A stretch of 64,000 nucleotides of DNA. Source: Ulota crispa. Taxonomy: Eukaryota; Streptophyta; Bryopsida; Orthotrichales; Orthotrichaceae. The notes beneath the pieces are model-generated. The model was not told the DNA's origin and did no database searches. It saw only the letters and a list, made by a program, of their open reading frames with translations. The stretch is from assembly GCA_963920765.1 (NCBI GenBank), contig OY987249.1, forward strand, positions 2,885,230-2,949,229, written 5' to 3'. A program made the position numbers and the translations under genes. Shown piece by piece: positions 23,594-34,825 of the stretch (position 1 is its first letter; every line of letters begins with the position of its first letter).

Positions 23594-24104
23594 GTATCCA
23601 AGTACGTCTTGACAACCTTTCCATTCAATTCAAGTTTAGTTGCCGTCATGTTTAAGGATTTGTGAATAACTTGAAATGTTCATTTTTTTTTGTTCTTATT
23701 GCAATGCTGAAGTTCTGTTTCAATTGATGTAGTAGTCCAACTTCACGGCAAATTTTCTTTCATGTCAAACCCTAATCATACCAAACAACCTTATCCCTTC
23801 AGAACAAGGAAACAAAAATAGAACCATGAATGCTTTATCACAACAAAGTGCAAGATTTTGCCACCGAATAACAAGTCGATTCATTTTAGTATAGCAAATG
23901 GTCCTTCAAGTGCTATATCCAGCACTTCAAAGGACTAGCAGAACATGGCTTCCTCTACCCCATGTCAGTTACTCCTTCTCTACTTTTCAATTGAGAATAG
24001 TATTAACATATGCTTTCACTACATGTGTAGGTGCACCACCCGAGTAGGAAGGAACGGTCTCCTAGCCGTGCAAGCTGTGGTAGTTCCAAAGGCATTCACG
24101 GCGC
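23594..24104. other. Harbinger transposon sequence downstream of the transposase
   Basis: Non-coding. It includes the last part of the transposon before the gypsy insertion point. No ORF seen. Confidence 0.4.
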
Positions 24105-26261
24105 TGTCGGGTTGAGAGGAGCGCGCTTTGAGAACACGCAGGGTGTCTTGCTGCGATTGTGCGTTGTCAACTATATAGTTTTCAATCTTGATCTTCTCTT
24201 CAAATTTTCAGTCTTCAGTCTTCCGTTGGCCTATCCTGTGGCTGGCTCTAATGGTATAAGGGTCAAGGTAGGGATAAGAACCCACTAGATACGGGACGGG
24301 TAGATCGGGACAGCAGACACGAGCTGCCGTCCGTATGACGGGATCCTAAAATCAAATTCACGATCTGCTGGTCAAAACTCCAGATCGTGAGAACAGAGCA
24401 AGTCTCGACCATGTGGGTGATCAATCCCACTTCGTCACCACGACAATAAATGGGGTTAAGTTTGGTTTAACCCAAACTGCCCGCAACAAAGTTTACAAAA
24501 CAGAATGGAAATGAATTGACAAACGAGCCTCCAAAACCGGCTAGGAATAACAAAGCCACATCCCACACATACATAAAAAATAAACCCAAAACATTCCTCT
24601 TGAAATCTTCATATCTTCAGATCTTCAAGTCTTCATGTCTTCAAGTTTTCAAGTCTTCATGTTTTAATAAAAACAATGGGGAAAATCACAAATAACAAGT
24701 CATAAAAAAGCAGCGACCTTCTATCTAGTGCTACAGATGGCTCAAAGATTCAAATGCTAAGTATAATAGCAATTTGAAAAGCTCTTCTAACCTTCTAACA
24801 TTCCTCCAAATTTCAACTCAATCTAAGATATTGTCCAAAAGTTATGTGGGTTCAAAGTAGAGGCTCTTCTTCCTCCTTACAAACTAAACACTGCCTCTAT
24901 AAACCTCTATAACTTTTGTTCTATACATCACCCATAGAAACGTGATATTAATTTAGAAAGATGATATCACTGGCTTCAACCCATAAAATTTGCACTTCAA
25001 AACAAAACTCTGTCCGAAAGCTCTAGTCAATCAAAGTGTGGGTCTCAATTTTTTAGAGAGCACCCAAACCTCCAACTTCTACCCACTATAACTTCTTCAA
25101 TAAAACTCCAAATGAAATGATTAAAGACAATTTGAAAAGCTATGACAATAAAATATCACTCCTAAAAATTTGAGAAGAAAATCTCATACTGTCCAAAAGT
25201 TGTAGCTCTTCAAAGTCTCGGCTTTCTCCTAACAAAAGGGCAGCCACCTCCAAACCTTCACACTTCCATAACTTTCTCGTCCAAGCTTCAAACCTCAAGT
25301 TTAAAGACTTTCTAAAAAGCCAATACTAAAATAAACACTCTCTTCAAATCTTGTTGCAAAATGATATACAGATCATAAGTTATGGCTTGTCAAAGTCTCA
25401 GCCTTTCTTCATAGTTTGGCTTTTTGACTCCAAAATTCAAACACTCACAACTTTTGCATCACAACTCCAAATCAAACTTGCAAACTCATTTTGGAAAGGT
25501 AATCACACAAGGAACAACCTCCTCAAATTTCAATTCAAAATCCCGTATACACAGAAAAAAATCTCACATCAAAGTTTCGGGATTTTTCCCCTTCTTCCCA
25601 CCAACACTCATACACTAACTTCCAACAACTAAGGGATCTTTCCTCCATAATTTCGACCCTACCTAAGGTAGGGAGGTGGGGCACATCAGCCCATGCCTTC
25701 CCTACCTTAACCCCACTATAGATGCCAAACCTTTTTTCCTTTCACACCTTTCCTATTGACTTCTAAACCCTTAGTATTTTTATTCAAATAAAGGCAAAAT
25801 ATATGAGCCTTCCAAAACATCTAGATAAACATATAAAAATGATTAAATTACAAAATAAATGCCATCATAAAGTGGCCACGTGCCTTTACGAGCATATAAT
25901 AGCGTCAAACGCTTGTCTTCAGTCGCCAAGTCGTGGACTTGGTTGGCTGGAGAAGCGGTCGTCTCTGGTCGCCCGCCGGTCCGGGTTCGAATCCCATCGG
26001 ACTCGTCGAGCGGTGATGGCGGCTCGCGGCTTGGCAGCTAGTGAGGTAGGAAATTGGCCCAGCCAACCCGCTACCTACTCCCCTGAGCTGTGCATGTGAC
26101 AAGACGGCGCAGCGCACTGGAATCTATGGCCGCTGCGCTGTCACCAAACCGTGGTCTTCACCACGACCACCCCTTTTGCCTCAACTGTTGATTTATTGAA
26201 ATTAACACAAACATAAATATATAACGAGTATCTACATGATGGAGATATCTCCATCAGGACA
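24105..26261 (-). repeat. 3' LTR of the gypsy element
   Basis: 2157 bp. In plus reading it starts TGTCGGGTTGAGAGG and ends CCATCAGGACA, so in the element's own sense it is TGTC...GACA. It contains a (TCTTCAAG)n-like tract at 24607-24665, a tRNA-like segment (25915-26010), short hairpins (GCGCAGCG/CGCTGCGC at about 26107-26138; CGTGGT/ACCACG at 26150-26165) and a 20-bp palindrome 5 bp from the end (26237-26256). Confidence 0.95.
25915..26010 (+). repeat. tRNA-like (SINE-type) segment inside the 3' LTR
   Basis: Contains a perfect polymerase III B box, GGTTCGAATCC at about 25985-25995, preceded by an A-box-like TGGCTGGAGAAGCGG roughly 40 bases upstream. The fold is not a complete cloverleaf, so it is not a functional tRNA gene; a tRNA-derived SINE head is the likelier origin. 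It is on the strand opposite to the retrotransposon. Confidence 0.55.
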
Positions 26262-26263
26262 TG

Positions 26264-26275
26264 CACCCTCTCTAA
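26264..26275 (-). other. Polypurine tract of the gypsy element
   Basis: On the minus strand AGAGAGGGTGCA abuts the start of the 3' LTR (TGTCCTGATGG). This is the expected position of the plus-strand priming tract. It also overlaps the last codons of integrase. Confidence 0.6.
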
Positions 26276-29200
26276 ATCTGCACATCCTCCGGTATGTGCC
26301 AAGTTTGCTTGTCTTCTATATCTTGGTTGTCTTCTGCATCTTCCAAATCTTCATTTCTATCTTCAGCTTTTTCGTGGCTTCCCACCTCTTGAGGATCAAA
26401 AATCTCCCCAAGGTCTTTATAATGAAATCTTCCACTCTTTCGAAAAGCTTTGATTTGTTTACCAGCAACAGGTACGCGCAAAGAAGTCCCATCCAATTTC
26501 CTAAATGAATAAGTGCTGTTGGTGTGCACTTTCATCACAACATAGGGTTCAAACCATCTCTTAGCAAATTTGCGCACTGTACTATGCCGATGCTCCAATG
26601 TACTGTCAAATACTAGGATCCAATCACCCTCTTTGATCTGCTTGGTCCTTAATCTGTGTGTCTTGTCAAATCTTTCTTTGTTGCTGAGCCTCGCTGTCTT
26701 CATCTTTTCCAATGCAATATCAAGGTCGCTTGACAACCTTCCAAGCTGTTGAATGCGAAGTTCCAATAGTCTTTCTCTGCTTATACCGTCTTCCCATGAA
26801 AGAAACACCCATGTAGGAATATCTTCCTCCGTTGGCATAATCGGTTTCTGCCCATACACAAGTTCCACAGGCATGTAACTAGTAACTGTACTGTGCGTAG
26901 TTCTATCGGCCCACAAAGCAAATGGTAATAGTTTTGGCCACATATTTGGTTTGCCTTTACAAGCTTTAACCAAAGCATGAACGATCGGAGGATGCCCTCT
27001 CTCAATTTTGCTATTAGCTTCAGGATTGTAAGCCGTCGTCAGCTTCAACTGCACACCATAACGTTTGAAGAACTCTTTGGCTTCAGTGGCATTTAGTTCC
27101 CCTCTGTCAGCTCTCATTCGGCCAATGCTGCCATAACGACTGAAGATGTCTTCGAGTATAAATCGGCATACATTTTCGGTAGCCTTAGTCCTCAAGGCTC
27201 TGCCCTCAACAAAGTTTGAGAGCTCCTCTCGTGCCAAAACAAGGTACTTCATTCCCCACATAGCATTTGGCATGGCTACCAAGTCTATCATCCACTGAAA
27301 ATAGATTGCTAGAGGGTAAGTAGGATGTAACTCATCTCTGTGGCGCACCTTAGATTGCAGTTGGCACACCACACAAGAAACTACAAACTCTTCAACGTCT
27401 TTGTAAAGTGCTTTCCACCAGTACCTCTCCTTGATTTTTGTGTAAGTGGCCCATACATCTCTGTGGCCTGCCCAAAGTGTATCATGGAACTCCTTGAGAA
27501 CTTCAGCTTTGGTCTTAGAGTCCCCCACCACTCTCAATGGTACTTCATCACCTCTTTTTGCCCTCTTCTATAGAAATCCTTCTCTCAAAAGATATCCATA
27601 GGATTGATGCCTGATGTCTTTGAATGTTTTGTCTGTCCAACCTTCTTGCAGCTTCATTGTGCTCAAATATAGCCCAATGTCTCTCAATTTCCCTTCATAG
27701 AGCTCAACTTTGAATGGCAAAGCATCGATGGATGAGTTCTCAGCATCAATAATCACCACATAGTCTCCATGCAATAAATCTTCGACATCTTCGTGGCCCA
27801 TCATCTCATCTTCATTAGAATATCTTGCTCTAGACAACATATCGGCAACAGAATTCTTTTTGCCTTCAATATGTATTAGAACCGGATTCATAGATTTGAT
27901 GTAGGCAATCCATCGAAGTATTGCAATATCTGGTGAAGAACAATTTGCTATCATCCCCAGCAAAGGTAAGCAATCAGTCTCCAGTACCACCTCCGCTCTA
28001 ATAAGGTAGTTTCTATCTGCCTTCAGAGCTGTAAGAGCACCCCATAGTTCTCTTTTCACCTGTAGATATGCTCTCTGACGCTCTGTCAAAATCCTTGCTC
28101 CAAATCGAATAGCAAATCTTTTGCCTTCCTCATCATCTTGTCCAATAGCCCAACTTATGGCAATTGGACTTGTGTCAACAGTCACGATCACCGGCCTCTT
28201 GCAATCATAGTTCACTTGTTTGAGAACTGGTGGCGACTCCAAAATCCTCTTCAACTCTTCCATAACCAAGTTTTGCTCATTTTCCCAAATGAATTTGGTC
28301 CTCTTACGCAATAATTTGTAGAGAGGCTCTATTATATGAGCAAAATGGGGAATCCATATGTGGTAGAAGACACAAGCTCCAAGAAATCTCCTTACTTCGG
28401 TGATATTGCTACAGGCTTTCATTCTTCCAATAGCATCAACCTTTTCAGGGTTAGGTTTTTTTCCATAAGAGCCACACAAGTGACCAACCACCACAATTTC
28501 ATTCACCCCAAATTTTGACTTATCAATGGATAGAGTCAAATTCACCTCCTCAAGTCTGCCCAAGATTTGAGCCACGTCATAGATATGGTTGCTCACAAAG
28601 GCTCGGCAACCATCACTCTGAACCGTAAAGTCTCTTTGATTCTCCTCGCATCCTTTTATTGGGATATCATCCACAAAAGGTATGGTTTTCTCTGGCACAA
28701 AGTCTCTTAGAATTTGATTCATAGCGCTTTGCATGTGTGCCACTGAATTAGTAGCGCCTTGAGGCAATGTGCACATACGCACCAATCCAAGAGGAGTCTT
28801 CATAGTCGTCAAATCCCTGCTTTGAGTAGCAAGTTGGAATTGATTATAACCAGAGTATAGATCTCCAATGAAATAGATTGCATGTCCAGCAAATGCCTCC
28901 GCCACTTTATCCACAACAGGGCCTGATCCTTTGTTTCTGATTGTAACTTTGTTAGCAGGCTGCATATCTTGAATGAACCTCAATGCTCCTGACTTCTTTG
29001 GCACAGTAAACCAACGGTTTGAATATGGAGCCATTGAAGGCTCTAGTATGCCCATGCGCGTCTTTTCTTTGAGCAACTCCACTAATTTTGGCAGTAGAGC
29101 TCTAGGCACTGGAATAGGCTTCAAATCCCATGGTATATGTGGTACTGTGAATATGACCATTGGTGCTACAACACTTGGCTGCATACACCCAATCTCATCT

Positions 29201-29879
29201 GAAGAAGAAGCAAAAGCCTTTCCATGCATCAAAAGCATGTCTTGAAATTTCTTTCTCTCTGGCTCAGTCAGGAAATCATCTCCTCCAATCTTGAGGTTAG
29301 CTAGAGTCTCTTTGGTGAATTTATGTCCAGTTCTCCTTGACTCTCTCAAACTTGGCTCTTTTTCAGCTTGTTTGATGTAATCATCAGTGTAAAATGGTAG
29401 CTGAGTAGCCACTGGCTTCACCTTCTTGTTCACAGTCTTGTACTTGGTATGTACTGCAGCTTCAGGTTTATGTCCATCGATGTTGGAAGAACACAGCTTT
29501 GCCATTGCTGTAAAAATTTCATGATGCATCGCAGCTGTATGGACATCAATAAGACAATGAGTAGTTGGCTCTGCACCCTCATTTGTCTTCAAATCTTGCA
29601 AAGTATGCAAGATATCATCTGGCATACCACTTTCTTCATACACACCAGTAATGCTCTCATCTTCTTCAAGAACCTTCATTTTTTTTAGGTTTTTCTCTTT
29701 CTTTTTGATAAATCTCCTATATACATGGTCCAAGTCTTTGGCATCCATGAAACTCGCAAATCCACACTTTGTCACGCTCAAAAATCCACACTTGAAAGCA
29801 GTATGTATATTGGGGAATTTTCTAGTATTGATATCCTTGGCACCCGTGGACCCCACATCCCACGTGTGCCTTCTAGAAA
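26272..29879 (-). pseudogene. pol: pol reading frame (RT, RNase H, integrase) of the gypsy element, one in-frame stop
   Basis: This frame opens just inside the end of the protease frame, one base further on, so the two overlap by about 24 nt and a +1 shift would join them. Counting from 29856, reverse transcriptase spans about residues 240-420 with GDLYSGYNQ (Asp332) and FVDDIPIKG (394-402). RNase H follows at about 560-690 (TVDTSP, KRELWG, ETDCLPLLG, NSVADMLSR). A TAG at 27568-27570 interrupts the frame, which then continues in phase to 26272. The integrase part (27537-26272) has the HHCC zinc site (H18, H25, C55, C58) and a D85-D144-E179 core, spacing DD34E. The C-terminal end has no chromodomain. 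All catalytic residues I can place are intact. Confidence 0.93.
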
Positions 29880-32455
29880 TCCGGAAAGTTCAGAGAAGTC
29901 GGCAAAGATACTTCTCTGAGTTGCATTCGGTGCCTCTTGTTGTCAGCTCTTACAGTTAAGAACTGCACTGACTTCTTCCCATCTGTACTTCGAATTCGAG
30001 CATAGTGAGATCCATCATCCAATACTTTGGTTTCTATGCGTGAGGCAGTAATGAAAGGTTGGCCCAGAAGCACTGGATATGCCCCAGTGTTCTGAACAAA
30101 GAAATTCTGCTCAACCTCCACATCTCCAATCTTTGCTGGCACTGAAGGGCAAGCTCCATACAATGAACTGCGCCCATTGTTAGCTGCTCTCATCACCCAG
30201 CCATGGTCTGTGTTAATTGGCCATTTGCCCTTCTCATAGGTCTTGCGAGATATAATATTGATCTCTGAACCATGATCTACAAGGGCCAAAACAGACTCAT
30301 CCATCCCACCAAGCTTCACTCTTGTCTCAGTGGTGGCTCTAGCCCAATATGGTTGCTGAAACTCAGTCTCGACATCATGAGGTCTATCAGTGGAATGATC
30401 ACAAGTGAACTCAAAGGTCTTAGGTTCAACTTTTGATACTCCATCATCAGATATCTGAACCTTTGTCTCATTAGCCTTTCTATTTGAGCAAAGCACCCTC
30501 TCTGGCTCTTTTCTTGTCACCTCCGTAAGTGTAACTTCACTGCAGTGAGCCTCATGGTCTCCCATCATGGCAAAAACTTCGCCAATCTCAATCTCTTCAT
30601 CGATGGTCATGTGAGTGTCCAAAGCACTCACCATTACAGTCTCTGCTGTCATCTGTCTCTTTCGCTTGATAATGTCGATGATCAGCTCATGAAAGTCTTT
30701 TTTGGCTATGCCAAGTGCTTCCCTCAATGTGAACTCGATCTTGGCATCCAAGATCCTCTCCTCCAATATTCCCTTCATATCAATGGAAGTCTCAATATCG
30801 GACTGGAGCTTGTAAGCAGGGCTCTTCCCCTTTGGTTTGCCAGAATTTTCTTTTTCATAGCCTCTTTTGCTGCCGCTAGACTGCCCCCAGTCTTTATCAG
30901 GAAGCAAATCATCCTCAGGGTGCACAAAGTTTGGACTTTGTGTCTTTGAGCGCGTTTGTACTCTGCGCCTCGACTCATTTGCAAAATCTTTCTGCGCTTG
31001 AGCCCTCTTCTTTGATAAAGGCTCTTCACCATCTTTGGCTTCAATTCTTTTACGCTTCTCTTCAACTGAGGCCTCATAGTGATCAACATTGGCTTGATCT
31101 CTCTCCAAAAATGCTTTGATGCTGCTTGCATCAACCGGGTCTTCCCATCCAGTTACATTTCTGATGGCTTGGGCTCCTCGTTTCATTAGTGTGGCTCTTT
31201 GAGTGGGTGAAGCTCCAATAGAGTGCTGCTCCACTTCAATGTGGTATGAATCAGCTTCACGTACATGTATGGAACTAGATCGTCCCATCTTTCCCTCCAT
31301 AAGTTTTTTCATCCCTCCTCTGCCAAAGTTGGTCTTCAATGGTGTCTTTGTGGATGAATCATGAAGCTTGCCGTCAATAAATTCAATGATGCCATCTTTC
31401 AAGGCCTCGTCGCACTCTGTACAGTCTCAAAGGCGATGCTTGCCATCTTGTTCGCTCTTGTCACACCATATACATCTCCAAGGGAGTGTCCTCCCTCCAT
31501 CAGATGGCTGTGACGATGAAGAAGATGCCTGAGACTTCCTCAACTCAATAAACTCCACCTTCAGCTCTTTGAAACTCTTGATGAGTTCTTCAAGAGCATT
31601 ACCTTCGTTGGTTTTGGTGGTCTTCAAGATAGACCCTGGAGTTGTTGATGATGATGGTGCAAAAGATACTTTGGGACTTTTTGGAGCTGAAATTGGATTA
31701 GTGTCTACTCCTGCTCCAAATCCTCTTGACCTCACACGTTTTTGTTTGGCCAACAAGGTCACGGTCTCTTCCACCCTTCTCCAATCGGTGGTAAAACCAC
31801 CTTCTGTGGTACAATCTCCAAGAAGTAGAAGAAGTCTATCCTCCAATGCAGCATCAGCTGCTTGAAGAAAAAGCTCTGCCTTCCTGGTGTTGAGGAGGCG
31901 TCTCTCAATCATGGGTAACTGAGAAAACTTCTTCTCAAAGGCCTTCAGCAGCTCATGAGCACCCATGTTGTCTCCTGGCCGCTGCTCCACCCATTCTAGA
32001 AAAGATCTTCTGGTCATCCTTTCCGTGTCCTCGTCAAAGTACTCGTCACGTAGACGCTCAGCAAAGGCAATCCAAGTGTGAACTCCTTCGTGGATCTCTC
32101 GCACACGGTCACGAATGTCAGGCACAACTGCCATGTCGAAGGTAGCCATCATTCGATTTTCATCAACTTGATGTACCTCCATCTCGCAAACATAGGCTCG
32201 CAAAAACTTCGTTATGTTCTTGCCGTCAAACCTACCAGTCTACACAACAACAGATTTCAACGCCTCAGTGGCTACTTGACCACCCTGGTTGACTCGATGT
32301 TGCTCCATGAATATGGCCAATGCTCCTAGGAGATTCTCCATTGGCATCTGAGGTCCACCAACACTTCTGGTAGTGGCGCTTGGAACCTCTCGAGGCAAAT
32401 CAGCTCCACCGGCACCACCGGTATTGGCGCCGAAAGCCTCGTTACTGTCTCCCAT
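29873..32455 (-). pseudogene. gag: gag-protease reading frame of the gypsy element, two in-frame stops
   Basis: One frame runs from an ATG at 32455 to a TAG at 29873. It holds the capsid-like Gag region (GRFDGKNITKFLRAY near 32230-32190), a CCHC-like zinc knuckle region around 31475-31405 (CIWCDK...DCTEC), a low-complexity linker rich in Lys/Glu/Ser, and an aspartic protease with active-site motif ALVDHGSEINIIS at about residue 385 after the second stop. The active site is DHG rather than the usual DSG or DTG. The frame is interrupted by TAG at 32240-32242 and by TGA at 31427-31429, the latter inside the zinc knuckle. Everything else is in good order, including length and domain order. Either these copies are defective or the stops are read through. 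Confidence 0.88.
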
Positions 32456-32485
32456 ATCAACAAGCGCAATAATCGCCCCAAAGCT

Positions 32486-32503
32486 CTCTCAGTGGAAGCA
32501 CCA
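32486..32503 (-). other. Primer-binding site of the gypsy element
   Basis: Minus strand TGGTGCTTCCACTGAGAG begins two bases inside the 5' LTR. TGG pairs with the CCA end of a tRNA. The next bases do not match initiator tRNA-Met (TGGTATCAGAGC); an acceptor end GGAAGCACCA fits a tRNA starting GCTTCC, possibly a tRNA-Thr, which I cannot confirm. Confidence 0.75.
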
Positions 32504-32505
32504 AA

Positions 32506-34662
32506 TGTCAGGTTGAGAGGAGCGCGCTTTGAGAACACGCAGGGTGTCTTGCTGCGATTGTGCGTTGTCAACTATATAGTTTTCAATCTTGATCTTCTCT
32601 TCAAATTTTCAGTCTTCAGTCTTCCGTTGGCCTATCCTGTGGCTGGCTCTAATGGTATAAGGGTCAAGGTAGGGATAAGAACCCACTAGATACGGGACGG
32701 GTAGATCGGGACAGCAGACACGAGCTGCCGTCCGTATGACGGGATCCTAAAATCAAATTCACGATCTGCTGGTCAAAACTCCAGATCGTGAGAACAGAGC
32801 AAGTCTCGACCATGTGGGTGATCAATCCCACTTCGTCACCACGACAATAAATGGGGTTAAGTTTGGTTTAACCCAAACTGCCCGCAACAAAGTTTACAAA
32901 ACAGAATGGAAATGAATTGACAAACGAGCCTCCAAAACCGGCTAGGAATAACAAAGCCACATCCCACACATACATAAAAAATAAACCCAAAACATTCCTC
33001 TTGAAATCTTCATATCTTCAGATCTTCAAGTCTTCATGTCTTCAAGTTTTCAAGTCTTCATGTTTTAATAAAAACAATGGGGAAAATCACAAATAACAAG
33101 TCATAAAAAAGCAGCGACCTTCTATCTAGTGCTACAGATGGCTCAAAGATTCAAATGCTAAGTATAATAGCAATTTGAAAAGCTCTTCTAACCTTCTAAC
33201 ATTCCTCCAAATTTCAACTCAATCTAAGATATTGTCCAAAAGTTATGTGGGTTCAAAGTAGAGGCTCTTCTTCCTCCTTACAAACTAAACACTGCCTCTA
33301 TAAACCTCTATAACTTTTGTTCTATACATCACCCATAGAAACGTGATATTAATTTAGAAAGATGATATCACTGGCTTCAACCCATAAAATTTGCACTTCA
33401 AAACAAAACTCTGTCCGAAAGCTCTAGTCAATCAAAGTGTGGGTCTCAATTTTTTAGAGAGCACCCAAACCTCCAACTTCTACCCACTATAACTTCTTCA
33501 ATAAAACTCCAAATGAAATGATTAAAGACAATTTGAAAAGCTATGACAATAAAATATCACTCCTAAAAATTTGAGAAGAAAATCTCATACTGTCCAAAAG
33601 TTGTAGCTCTTCAAAGTCTCGGCTTTCTCCTAACAAAAGGGCAGCCACCTCCAAACCTTCACACTTCCATAACTTTCTCGTCCAAGCTTCAAACCTCAAG
33701 TTTAAAGACTTTCTAAAAAGCCAATACTAAAATAAACACTCTCTTCAAATCTTGTTGCAAAATGATATACAGATCATAAGTTATGGCTTGTCAAAGTCTC
33801 AGCCTTTCTTCATAGTTTGGCTTTTTGACTCCAAAATTCAAACACTCACAACTTTTGCATCACAACTCCAAATCAAACTTGCAAACTCATTTTGGAAAGG
33901 TAATCACACAAGGAACAACCTCCTCAAATTTCAATTCAAAATCCCGTATACACAGAAAAAAATCTCACATCAAAGTTTCGGGATTTTTCCCCTTCTTCCC
34001 ACCAACACTCATACACTAACTTCCAACAACTAAGGGATCTTTCCTCCATAATTTCGACCCTACCTAAGGTAGGGAGGTGGGGCACATCAGCCCATGCCTT
34101 CCCTACCTTAACCCCACTATAGATGCCAAACCTTTTTTCCTTTCACACCTTTCCTATTGACTTCTAAACCCTTAGTATTTTTATTCAAATAAAGGCAAAA
34201 TATATGAGCCTTCCAAAACATCTAGATAAACATATAAAAATGATTAAATTACAAAATAAATGCCATCATAAAGTGGCCACGTGCCTTTACGAGCATATAA
34301 TAGCGTCAAACGCTTGTCTTCAGTCGCCAAGTCGTGGACTTGGTTGGCTGGAGAAGCGGTCGTCTCTGGTCGCCCGCCGGTCCGGGTTCGAATCCCATCG
34401 GACTCGTCGAGCGGTGATGGCGGCTCGCGGCTTGGCAGCTAGTGAGGTAGGAAATTGGCCCAGCCAACCCGCTACCTACTCCCCTGAGCTGTGCATGTGA
34501 CAAGACGGCGCAGCGCACTGGAATCTATGGCCGCTGCGCTGTCACCAAACCGTGGTCTTCACCACGACCACCCCTTTTGCCTCAACTGTTGATTTATTGA
34601 AATTAACACAAACATAAATATATAACGAGTATCTACATGATGGAGATATCTCCATCAGGACA
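32506..34662 (-). repeat. 5' LTR of the gypsy element
   Basis: 2157 bp, the same length as the other LTR, offset exactly 8401 bases throughout. Reading the two side by side I found one difference, A at 32510 against G at 24109. The element's promoter and transcription start should lie here (minus strand); TTATATATTT about 40 bases from the outer border is too close to the U3 start to be an obvious TATA box. Confidence 0.95.
34316..34411 (+). repeat. tRNA-like (SINE-type) segment inside the 5' LTR
   Basis: Same sequence as in the other LTR, with B box GGTTCGAATCC. Its presence in both LTRs means it was captured before this insertion and copied by reverse transcription. Confidence 0.55.
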
Positions 34663-34825
34663 GCGCCTGCATTGCATGTGCTGCGTTAGTGCTGAGCAAC
34701 CCATTCTGATCTTTGCCGCGTCCAAGACCATTGCTGGAGGTGCCTTCGTGATTGTCCACCTTGGCATCGGCCTCATTGTTGGTCCTCTTTGATTTCATTA
34801 GACTCTGTCCTTGTTGCAGGTCATG

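Larger units (their letters stand above)
24105..34662 (-). mobile_element. Ty3/gypsy LTR retrotransposon, complete structure
   Basis: A 10,558-bp element in minus orientation with two 2157-bp LTRs, primer-binding site, gag, protease, reverse transcriptase, RNase H and integrase in that order, and a purine-rich tract. GCGC lies directly outside both ends (24101-24104 and 34663-34666), a 4-bp target duplication. The order RT-RNaseH-integrase defines Ty3/gypsy. I saw no chromodomain. It is inserted between the two genes of the Harbinger element. The reading frames contain three in-frame stops (32240, 31427, 27568) and a frame change between protease and RT. Confidence 0.96.

Noticed and set aside
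25925-26000. Functional tRNA gene
   Set aside because: The B box is perfect but acceptor and anticodon stems do not form, and it sits inside an LTR.
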